Below are positions 25,666 to 32,242 of a DNA stretch of 33,541 nucleotides, in pieces; positions within the stretch are counted from its first letter, which is position 1; each line of letters begins with the position of its first letter. A program made the translations under genes and the position numbers. The notes under the pieces are model-generated. The model was not told the DNA's origin and searched no databases. It was given only the letters and a program-made list of their open reading frames with translations. The stretch lies in NCBI GenBank assembly GCA_018335655.1, contig JAGXRX010000016.1:1-33541 (forward strand). Direction: 5' to 3'. This DNA is from Erysipelothrix sp. Its GTDB lineage: Bacteria > Bacillota_I > Bacilli_A > Erysipelotrichales > Erysipelotrichaceae.

Positions 25666-26481
25666 TCATTCCACTACAAGTTCGATTTGTTCTACTATAC
25701 TTTCTAAAGCATCATTTAAAAGATCAACATCGAGTGAATCAAATTCTCCATTATCTGCCGCAAGTCGAAGTGATGCATCAATAGGAAGACGTGCTAAGAT
25801 TTTAAGATTATGTTTTTGTGCATACTCTTCTAGTTTACTTTCACCAAATGGATAAAAGACTTGCCCACTTGCTTCATCTTTCATGTAAGACATGTTTTCA
25901 ATGATCCCAAGAATTGGAACATTCATTTTATTCGCCATATCAATCGCTTTCGCAACAATCATACTCACAAGATCTTGTGGTGTTGTCACAAGTACAATCC
26001 CTGCGACTGGAAGTGATTGATATACAGTAAGTGGGACATCACCAGTCCCTGGAGGCATGTCTACGAAAAGAAGATCTAAATCAGACCATAAGACTTTCGC
26101 ATAAAAGTCTTTTATGGCATTGTTAATCATAATTCCACGCCACATAACTGCCTTTTCTTCATCTTCTAACAGCATATTAGAACTCATAATCTTAAGCTGC
26201 TTTGGCGTTACTGCAGGATAAATTAATCCCTCTTCATTAGAGTATGCTCCTTGTTTAATGCCAAACATACGACCAATTGAAGGTCCTGTAACATCGGCAT
26301 CTAACAGTCCTGTAAAATACCCATGATTCACTGCTGTATTAGCAAGCAACCCACTCACAAGTGACTTACCTACCCCACCTTTACCACTAACTACCGCAAT
26401 CACTTTTTTAATGTGACTCTCTTTATTAAGACGAACCCCAAATGGATTAAATGAAGGATTCAGTTTTTTGTTTTCACTCAT
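25666..26481 (-). CDS. mrp: Mrp/NBP35-type P-loop ATPase lacking cysteines
   Basis: This 271-residue cytoplasmic ATPase of the Mrp/ApbC/NBP35 group has the deviant Walker A SGKGGVGKS near 34-42, switch region DADVTGPSIGRMFG and Walker B-like LLFVDMPPGTGDVPL. Family members carry Fe-S clusters between the two Cys of a CxxC motif after ENMSY. Here that region reads ENMSYMKDEASGQVFYPFG, with no Cys, and the whole protein has none. It may therefore act without Fe-S binding, or be a paralog with another role. The start at 26481 has AAGGAG; the longer frame from 26502 includes that ribosome site. A good promoter lies at 26505-26533. Confidence 0.86.
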   Translation of the reverse strand: MSENKKLNPSFNPFGVRLNKESHIKKVIAVVSGKGGVGKSLVSGLLANTAVNHGYFTGLLDADVTGPSIGRMFGIKQGAYSNEEGLIYPAVTPKQLKIMSSNMLLEDEEKAVMWRGIMINNAIKDFYAKVLWSDLDLLFVDMPPGTGDVPLTVYQSLPVAGIVLVTTPQDLVSMIVAKAIDMANKMNVPILGIIENMSYMKDEASGQVFYPFGESKLEEYAQKHNLKILARLPIDASLRLAADNGEFDSLDVDLLNDALESIVEQIELVVE

Positions 26482-26504
26482 AATTACTCCTTGTCGTAAC
26501 ACTC

Positions 26505-26533
26505 ATGATATAGTTCAAGCTCATTCTTGTCAA
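26505..26533 (-). promoter_or_regulatory. Promoter of the Mrp ATPase gene
   Basis: On the minus strand TTGACA (26528-26533), 17 bases, and TATCAT (26505-26510), with the ribosome site of the gene about 15 bases further on. Confidence 0.8.
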
Positions 26534-26558
26534 GGTATAGAAAAGCACATTTTCTGTA

Positions 26559-26587
26559 AAAGAAAAGATTTCACTCGCGTGAAATCT
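26559..26587 (-). terminator. Terminator of the pst operon
   Basis: On the minus strand AGATTTCAC, loop GCGA and GTGAAATCT form a nine-pair stem followed by TTTCTTTT. It overlaps the last base of pstB. No phoU gene follows pstB. Confidence 0.88.
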
Positions 26588-27342
26588 CATCCAAATCTTC
26601 CAGTAACATAATCTTCTGTTTGTTTGAGTTTTGGTGAGACAAATAGAGTCTTTGTCACATCAAATTCTAAGAGTTCTCCCATATAGAAGAAGGCTGTGTA
26701 ATCAGAAATACGTGCTGCTTGTTGCATTGAGTGAGTCACGATTACAATCGTATAATCTTTCTTAAGTTCTTCAATAAGATTTTCTATCTTTTGAGTAGCG
26801 ATAGGATCTAAAGCTGAAGTAGGTTCATCCATAAGTATGACTTCAGGTTCCATAGCAATGGCTCGCGCAATACAAAGACGTTGTTGTTGACCACCAGAGA
26901 GTGACAATGCACTTTGATTAAGGCGATCATTAACTTCTTCCCATAAAGCAGCTTGCTTAAGTGAGCGCTCTACAATAGCTTGTAGTTTTACTTTATCTTT
27001 AATTCCTTGTTGGCGAGGACCAAAAGCAATATTATCGAAAATTGACATTGGAAATGGATTAGGCTTTTGAAAGACCATTCCTACTTTCTTACGAAGTTCA
27101 ATGACATCATAACCACTTCCATAAGTTTCCTCATGGTTAAATTGGATAGACCCAGTCACTTTACATGAAGGAATTAAATCATTCATACGATTAAGAACTC
27201 GTATAAACGTAGACTTACCACATCCAGAAGGACCAATAAGAGCAGTCACTTTGTGACGATAAATAGGAAGTGAAACATCTTTTAATGCTTGAAAATCTCC
27301 ATAAAATAAATCGCAATGTTCAACGCTAATTACTTTTTCCAT
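26587..27342 (-). CDS. pstB: Phosphate ABC transporter ATP-binding protein
   Basis: This 251-residue ATPase drives phosphate import through PstC/PstA. Walker A is GPSGCGKS at residues 37-44. [17 protein letters not shown] and [20 protein letters not shown] are PstB-specific blocks. The signature is [13 protein letters not shown], Walker B is [12 protein letters not shown] and the H-loop is in [11 protein letters not shown]. The start lies 1 base after pstA, with GAGGAAA overlapping the end of pstA. The gene closes the operon with a terminator; PhoU, often encoded next, is absent here. Confidence 0.96.
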   Translation of the reverse strand: MEKVISVEHCDLFYGDFQALKDVSLPIYRHKVTALIGPSGCGKSTFIRVLNRMNDLIPSCKVTGSIQFNHEETYGSGYDVIELRKKVGMVFQKPNPFPMSIFDNIAFGPRQQGIKDKVKLQAIVERSLKQAALWEEVNDRLNQSALSLSGGQQQRLCIARAIAMEPEVILMDEPTSALDPIATQKIENLIEELKKDYTIVIVTHSMQQAARISDYTAFFYMGELLEFDVTKTLFVSPKLKQTEDYVTGRFG

Positions 27343-27343
27343 A

Positions 27344-28546
27344 CTATTTTCCTCGTCTTTCTAATAGGAATACACTAAGTTTAATCGATACGTTCAAGAA
27401 TAATACAACAGCTAGAATAAGAAGTGCGATGGTGCTTGATAAGGCAATGTTAGCTGGCTCATCCGTCATCATTGACCAGATATGTACTGCAAGTGATGTT
27501 GATTGCTCAAAGACTGAAACACGATCTCGTACAATCGCCCCCAATACAAAGATGAGTGCAGCAGATTCTCCAATAATTCGACCAATCGCTAAGAAGGTTG
27601 ATGTTAGGATACCTTGAGTTGCTTGTGGTAATACTACCTTAAAGGTTGTTTGAGTTTTATTAGCTCCTAAAGCTAATGATGCAGCTCGATGATCTGCAGG
27701 AACAACCTTAAGTGATTCTTCTGTTGTTCGTATGATGATTGGAAGAATGATAACTGCTAAGGTCATAGACCCTGCAATAAGGTTTGTATTAACAGCAGGT
27801 GTGAGTGCGACAGTAAGAGGTACAAACACTGAGATACCTAATAATCCATAAATAATTGAAGGAACACCGGTTAGTGTTTCAATGAAGGTACGCATGGTCT
27901 TTGTAAGAACGTTTACTGGAGCAAACTCATTAAAGTAGACTGCAGTAAGAACACCCATTGGTAAAGCCATAAGTAGGGTTAATGCAATTAACCAAAGAGT
28001 AGTAATAAAGGATCCTCGAATACCACCACCTAAGTCTGAAAAGAATACTTGAAACACTTCACGCTCTGGATCATTAAGTTCTTGAGCAAACAGTTCTGCT
28101 CCACGTCTTGATAAAGATGTTGGGTGATTGACATATGAAATACGCTCAATGATGTTATTAGCATCCATATCCACTGTATCAATCCCAACTTCATCAGAAA
28201 TCATTGTGTTAAAGACTGAATCTGGATGAACATAATGAACTTCTACGATTCCATTCCCTGCAAGGTCAACACCTTGTCGAATTGCTAAACCAAAGCGTGG
28301 AATGACATAGACATCTTCATCATCACTAAAGTCTGGCATATTGAACTCAGTTTCTTCATAAGGTACGAGTTGTGCAATATAGCTTTTTGCATAATAATCA
28401 GAAGTAAATAAATCAAAAGACATGAGCTTCATACCATTTGAGAAAACGAAATAGAAGATTAAACCTAAACCAATAATTGAAATGAAAGTAGACATGATCG
28501 TGACTGTTTGAAGAATGCGATCACTTAATCTTCGTTGTTTACGCAT
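27344..28546 (-). CDS. pstA: Phosphate ABC transporter permease PstA with an enlarged extracytoplasmic segment
   Basis: This 400-residue permease is about 100 residues longer than usual PstA. One membrane helix (about 15-37) is followed by a hydrophilic segment of roughly 135 residues (about 38-175), rich in Asp and Glu and including [16 protein letters not shown]. The standard five-helix core then starts at [22 protein letters not shown]. The core has [15 protein letters not shown] and the EAA-type loop [21 protein letters not shown] near 286-306. The extra part should face outside, where PstS docks. The start overlaps pstC by 8 bases, so the permeases are translationally coupled. Confidence 0.93.
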   Translation of the reverse strand: MRKQRRLSDRILQTVTIMSTFISIIGLGLIFYFVFSNGMKLMSFDLFTSDYYAKSYIAQLVPYEETEFNMPDFSDDEDVYVIPRFGLAIRQGVDLAGNGIVEVHYVHPDSVFNTMISDEVGIDTVDMDANNIIERISYVNHPTSLSRRGAELFAQELNDPEREVFQVFFSDLGGGIRGSFITTLWLIALTLLMALPMGVLTAVYFNEFAPVNVLTKTMRTFIETLTGVPSIIYGLLGISVFVPLTVALTPAVNTNLIAGSMTLAVIILPIIIRTTEESLKVVPADHRAASLALGANKTQTTFKVVLPQATQGILTSTFLAIGRIIGESAALIFVLGAIVRDRVSVFEQSTSLAVHIWSMMTDEPANIALSSTIALLILAVVLFLNVSIKLSVFLLERRGK

Positions 28547-29480
28547 CGAGTCGTCCTACCTTTCTTTTCACAAAATTTAGGGAAGCATTGGTTAATAAAA
28601 TTACGATCATAAGGAGAATTCCAAGTGTAAAGCGAATATCATAGTCAATTCCTACGGTTTCTTTTAAACCTTGAAGTAGTGTCGAAGTAATGGTTGCGGT
28701 GGTTTCAAATAATCCAAATGAAGGTCCACTTCGTGCATTACCACTCACAAGTGCAACGGCAGTTGCCTCTCCAAGTGAGCGACCTACTGCAAGAATTGCT
28801 CCTGAGAATATCCCGGACTTAGCTGCTAATAAGACAATCTTAAAATTAGTTTGTGTTGGCGTTGCACCAAGAGCTAATGACGCTTGTGCAAGTGAATCAT
28901 CCACTTGACGAATGGATACTTCAGCAACCGCCGTAATCGTTGGTATACTCATCAGTGCAAGTACAAACACGGTACCGATAACACTATAACCCCCTGCAGA
29001 ATTAATCCCTAAAGAGCGAGCAAAATTATAAATGATTGGAAGAAATAATCCAACACCCACAAGACCAAACACAATTGAAGGTACTGAAGCTAAAAGCTCA
29101 ACAATTGTTCTTAAGGTTGCGGCAATTGGTTTTGGAGCAATCCTCGCAATAAATAATGCGGTTAATACCCCAACTGGAAATGAAAATAGTACCGTTAAGA
29201 ACGCAATATAAAGTGTGTTCACAATAAGAAATCCAGCACCATAGAGTGTAGAGACGAAGTAATCTCCTCTTAACCACACTGTATCTGTTAAGAAACTCCA
29301 AAGATTAACTGTCCCTAAACCACGATTATTTGTGATTAAAGGAAGTATTCCTTGTGCAGTTATAAACACTGCAATCATGACTATAAAACTACTCGCAAGT
29401 AGTGCTAGAATCATCAATAATGTCGATACGATCGTATCGCTGCGACTTAATGTCGTCTTAGTTTTAGTTCTTGGTTTCAT
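28539..29480 (-). CDS. pstC: Phosphate ABC transporter permease PstC
   Basis: This 313-residue permease has about six helices and normal length. Family blocks are GVLTALFIARIAPKPIAATLRTIVELLASVPSIVFGLVG, with the conserved VPS-VFG near 140, and the coupling loop ASLALGATPTQTNFKIVLLAA near 200-220. It pairs with PstA in the membrane to carry phosphate delivered by PstS. TAGGAG precedes the ATG. A hairpin separates it from pstS, and it overlaps pstA by 8 bases. Confidence 0.95.
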   Translation of the reverse strand: MKPRTKTKTTLSRSDTIVSTLLMILALLASSFIVMIAVFITAQGILPLITNNRGLGTVNLWSFLTDTVWLRGDYFVSTLYGAGFLIVNTLYIAFLTVLFSFPVGVLTALFIARIAPKPIAATLRTIVELLASVPSIVFGLVGVGLFLPIIYNFARSLGINSAGGYSVIGTVFVLALMSIPTITAVAEVSIRQVDDSLAQASLALGATPTQTNFKIVLLAAKSGIFSGAILAVGRSLGEATAVALVSGNARSGPSFGLFETTATITSTLLQGLKETVGIDYDIRFTLGILLMIVILLTNASLNFVKRKVGRLDA

Positions 29481-29495
29481 ACAATCTCCTAAGGA

Positions 29496-29521
29496 TGAAA
29501 AGGCTCTAGTTATAGAGCCTT
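29496..29521 (-). terminator. Intercistronic hairpin between pstS and pstC
   Basis: On the minus strand AAGGCTCTA, loop TAAC and TAGAGCCTT form a nine-pair stem followed by TTC. The T run is poor, so it is more likely an mRNA-stabilising or leaky element that raises PstS relative to the permeases. Confidence 0.65.
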
Positions 29522-29548
29522 AATTGGTTTCTGAATGTTAAGCAAATA

Positions 29549-30484
29549 CTATTCGTAGAAGTCGCCCCATACTGTTGAAGTACCATTGTAAATTGCAGTA
29601 AGTTGAGCTGCAGTTAAGTTGTCAACTGGATTGTCTTTGTGACCAATCGCAACGATTGCATCCCAAGCCATTTGCATACGTGTACCTTCAGGACCTGCTA
29701 ATTCAGCATCACGGAAGAAACGTGAGGAGTAACCGATGTGTTTGTATACAGTACCATCTTTTTGATCGCCTTGTGTACGTTTCCATCCATCTGATGATCC
29801 AGTATGATCATTTTCTGTTTGAACGTTTCCACATGCTGGAGAGAATGCTTTTGATAAAGCTTCTGCAATCTTTTGAACTGAATCAGATCCACCAAATTTT
29901 AATGTAACTGCTGAGTTATCAAGTGCACATACTGGGTGATCAGCCACAAGTGTAGCCCATGATCCAGTACCATTTGTAGATACTGCACCCGCATTGGCAA
30001 TAACGTCTGCACCATCATTGGAAGCAAGGAATGCCATGAAAGCTAAAGTAAGTTGGTATTCTGTGTCATTCACATAGTCCCCATCAACACGACGCATTAA
30101 CACGAATGGACGTTTTAATCCATAAGTATCATTAAGAACGTTTGCTTCTGTTGCTTCTACGCCTTCAAACTTGAATGCTTTAACTGTATTGTTTACTGAA
30201 GATAATGAGACATAACCAATCCCTGCTTTGTCAGTAGCCATAGCAGCCATGATAGCGTTGTTGTCAGCTGTAACAAATCCTGCAACTAAGACTGAATCGT
30301 TTGCGGAAGCATCTGCAAATCCAATACCACGCATGAAGCCATCACGTGTACCTGAAGTAGTATCACGAGTATAGACGTTAATCTTCTCTGTTTTAAATGT
30401 ATCAACAGGGTCTGGTGTGCTTGGTGCACATGCTGCTAACGCAAGCATTGAACCTATTGCAAAAATCATACTTAACTTTTTCAA
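29549..30484 (-). CDS. pstS: Phosphate-binding lipoprotein PstS, apparently circularly permuted
   Basis: I place the start at TTG 30484: AAGGAGG lies nine bases before it, and the upstream ATG at 30514 is inside the -10 box. This gives a 311-residue precursor with a lipoprotein signal (KKLSMIFAIGSMLALAAC, lipid Cys19). The binding domain has its halves swapped. Residues 34-132 match the part that normally follows the hinge (VYTRDTTSGTRDGF, AGIGYVSLSSVNNTVKAF, YGLKRPFVLMRR). Residues 192-309 match the usual N-terminal half (TLKFGGSDSVQKIAEAL, TGSSDG, IGYSSRFF, NLTAAQLTAIYNGTSTVWGD). All phosphate-binding loops are present. Its place before pstC-pstA-pstB supports a phosphate receptor. Confidence 0.9.
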   Translation of the reverse strand: MKKLSMIFAIGSMLALAACAPSTPDPVDTFKTEKINVYTRDTTSGTRDGFMRGIGFADASANDSVLVAGFVTADNNAIMAAMATDKAGIGYVSLSSVNNTVKAFKFEGVEATEANVLNDTYGLKRPFVLMRRVDGDYVNDTEYQLTLAFMAFLASNDGADVIANAGAVSTNGTGSWATLVADHPVCALDNSAVTLKFGGSDSVQKIAEALSKAFSPACGNVQTENDHTGSSDGWKRTQGDQKDGTVYKHIGYSSRFFRDAELAGPEGTRMQMAWDAIVAIGHKDNPVDNLTAAQLTAIYNGTSTVWGDFYE

Positions 30485-30512
30485 TTGTAAAATCCTCCTT
30501 GATTTCAAAGGC

Positions 30513-30518
30513 ATTATA
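30513..30518 (-). promoter_or_regulatory. -10 box of the pst operon
   Basis: TATAAT on the minus strand, nine bases downstream of the nearest Pho-like repeat. The hexamer at -35 is poor, as expected for an activator-dependent promoter. Confidence 0.65.
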
Positions 30519-30527
30519 TAAGATGTT

Positions 30528-30566
30528 TATTAAATTATTGTGGTAGAAATGTTAAGAGAGTGTTAA
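30528..30566 (-). promoter_or_regulatory. PhoP-box-like direct repeats upstream of pstS
   Basis: Read on the minus strand, four hexamers follow each other at an exact 11-base period: TTAACA (30561-30566), TTAACA (30550-30555), ACCACA (30539-30544) and TTAATA (30528-30533). This fits the Gram-positive PhoP pattern of TTAACA-like repeats spaced by about five bases, positioned over the -35 region. PhoPR is not encoded in the window. Confidence 0.7.
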
Positions 30567-30567
30567 C

Positions 30568-30593
30568 TAAAAAAACACTTCAAAAGAAGTGTT
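30568..30593 (-). terminator. Terminator downstream of the antiporter subunit genes
   Basis: On the minus strand AACACTTC, loop TTTT and GAAGTGTT form an eight-pair stem followed by a run of T. It lies about 65 bases after the mrpD-like stop and directly before the Pho-like repeats. Confidence 0.82.
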
Positions 30594-30657
30594 AGACTAT
30601 TATATATTTCTAGTTATTCCAAGATTAATCGAATAATCAGTGAATATCGTATTAAAC

Positions 30658-32136
30658 CTAGCGTATGACTGCTTTAATCGCAATATCAATAATGTTTTTT
30701 AATACATTCGGATAAAACCCTACCCCAAGATTGATGATCAGGAAGCAAATTAATGCGAATCTCATACTTAGAGGAAGCTTATCTGCTTTCATGTCTTTGT
30801 CATGGTTTTTATTCTCTTTTAAGAATCCATTAATGATAATTGGCATGAAATAAACGGCATTAAGAAAACTAGATAAAATAATAATAAAGAACCCAAAAGG
30901 CATTTGTGCCTCGATTAAGGCATTGGATAAGAAAAACTTACTCATAAATCCCATGGTTCCAGGAATACCAATAAGGCCTAGTGCTGAAAGAGTAAACACA
31001 GATAGTGAGAGCGGCATTTCATAACCAATACCATCAAGCTCACTAATGCGTCGCACATTGGTTTGATAGATAATAGCCCCTACACTTAAGAATAGTCCTA
31101 TCTTTAATACACCATGTGCAACCACATGAAATAGTGTGGCACTTAAGCCTGCACTTGTTCCTAAAGATATTCCTAAGAATAAGTAACCAATCTGTGCAAT
31201 CGAAGAGTATGCTAACATGCGTTTAACATCTTTTTGTCCCATCGCAAACAGTGATCCTGCTACGATCCCTAACATTGCAAAGATACTTAGAGATGAATTT
31301 AAGTTTAGTGTCTCAAACCACTGAAAGCGAAATACAAGATGAATAATTCTAATGAATAACACAATGTATACTTTACCAACAAATCCTGCTAAGAAGGCAG
31401 AACTTGCTGATGGTGCCACACTATACGCATCAGGTAGCCAAACATGCAAAGGAAACATCGCAGCTTTTATCCCAAAGCCTACAAGCATAAAGATCATTGC
31501 CATTGTGACTACTGTTGGATAATCAATATACGCTTGATTAAGGGCGAGTGATAAGGCATCCATATTGAGTTGACCAGTAACCATATAAAGAAATGCTATC
31601 GCCATTAGAATCGATATGGAACCAATAGAATTAAGCATTAGATAGCGAAATGCTGCAAGATAGTTTGCTTTAGAATGTTTAATCGAAATAATGGCCGCTG
31701 AGGTAATCGATAAGATTTCCATAAAGACGTACATATTGAAGATGTCATTGGTGTATGTAATTCCATTAATCGCAAACAACATGAGTAATACTAAGGTAGC
31801 ATAGGATGCAAAGCGTTTTTCTTCAATATGATGTGACATGTCGGATAAGGAATACAAAGCAATCAAAGTAGCCGCTGTCATCACAAAGGATGTAAATATC
31901 ATTGCAAGCCAGGTAAACTTAAACTCAATCCCAATTGACACATCCCAAGAACCAAACACAACACTGGTGTTTACTAACTGCGCACCATTCAATATCACCC
32001 ACCATGTGAAAATGGTGGAAAGAAGGATTGATCCAATAAAGACGATTTTTGCCAATATAAAATACCTTCTAAGAAATGGAAGAATTAGCGCACTCACAAG
32101 CAAAGGAAGTAGTATCCAAAGTATGATTTGATTCAT
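30658..32136 (-). CDS. mrpD: MrpD/NuoM-type proton-conducting membrane subunit
   Basis: This 492-residue protein has about fourteen membrane helices with the proton-antiporter (Proton_antipo_M) core. The key charged residues of MrpD are visible: the Glu in DIFNMYVFMEILSI (about 135) and the Lys in GFGIKAAMFPLHVWLPDAY (about 220). KRMLAYSSIAQIGYLFLG is a further family block. It should work in a multi-subunit cation/proton antiporter or in a related respiratory or hydrogenase complex. AAGGAG precedes the ATG. It follows a second homologous subunit after 106 bases that hold no other gene I can see. Confidence 0.85.
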   Translation of the reverse strand: MNQIILWILLPLLVSALILPFLRRYFILAKIVFIGSILLSTIFTWWVILNGAQLVNTSVVFGSWDVSIGIEFKFTWLAMIFTSFVMTAATLIALYSLSDMSHHIEEKRFASYATLVLLMLFAINGITYTNDIFNMYVFMEILSITSAAIISIKHSKANYLAAFRYLMLNSIGSISILMAIAFLYMVTGQLNMDALSLALNQAYIDYPTVVTMAMIFMLVGFGIKAAMFPLHVWLPDAYSVAPSASSAFLAGFVGKVYIVLFIRIIHLVFRFQWFETLNLNSSLSIFAMLGIVAGSLFAMGQKDVKRMLAYSSIAQIGYLFLGISLGTSAGLSATLFHVVAHGVLKIGLFLSVGAIIYQTNVRRISELDGIGYEMPLSLSVFTLSALGLIGIPGTMGFMSKFFLSNALIEAQMPFGFFIIILSSFLNAVYFMPIIINGFLKENKNHDKDMKADKLPLSMRFALICFLIINLGVGFYPNVLKNIIDIAIKAVIR

Positions 32137-32242
32137 GCGTTTTCTCCTTTCTTAAAAGGTTTATCGATTTATTTAGAAGTAAATGAGCATAGGTATGCAA
32201 AAATGATTACATCTATTCACATCTTAATGCTTTATTCATTGT

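Noticed and set aside
29656-29907. 83-codon ORF antisense to pstS
   Set aside because: No ribosome site or recognisable protein pattern; it mirrors the codon use of pstS.
30485-30514. Upstream ATG of the longest pstS frame
   Set aside because: It lies inside the TATAAT box and ahead of the AAGGAGG ribosome site. The TTG at 30484 has correct spacing and gives a standard lipoprotein signal.
32137-32242. Possible small mrpC-like gene between the two antiporter subunits
   Set aside because: The 106 bases hold only a very short ATG frame stopped after a few codons; nothing codes for a membrane subunit.
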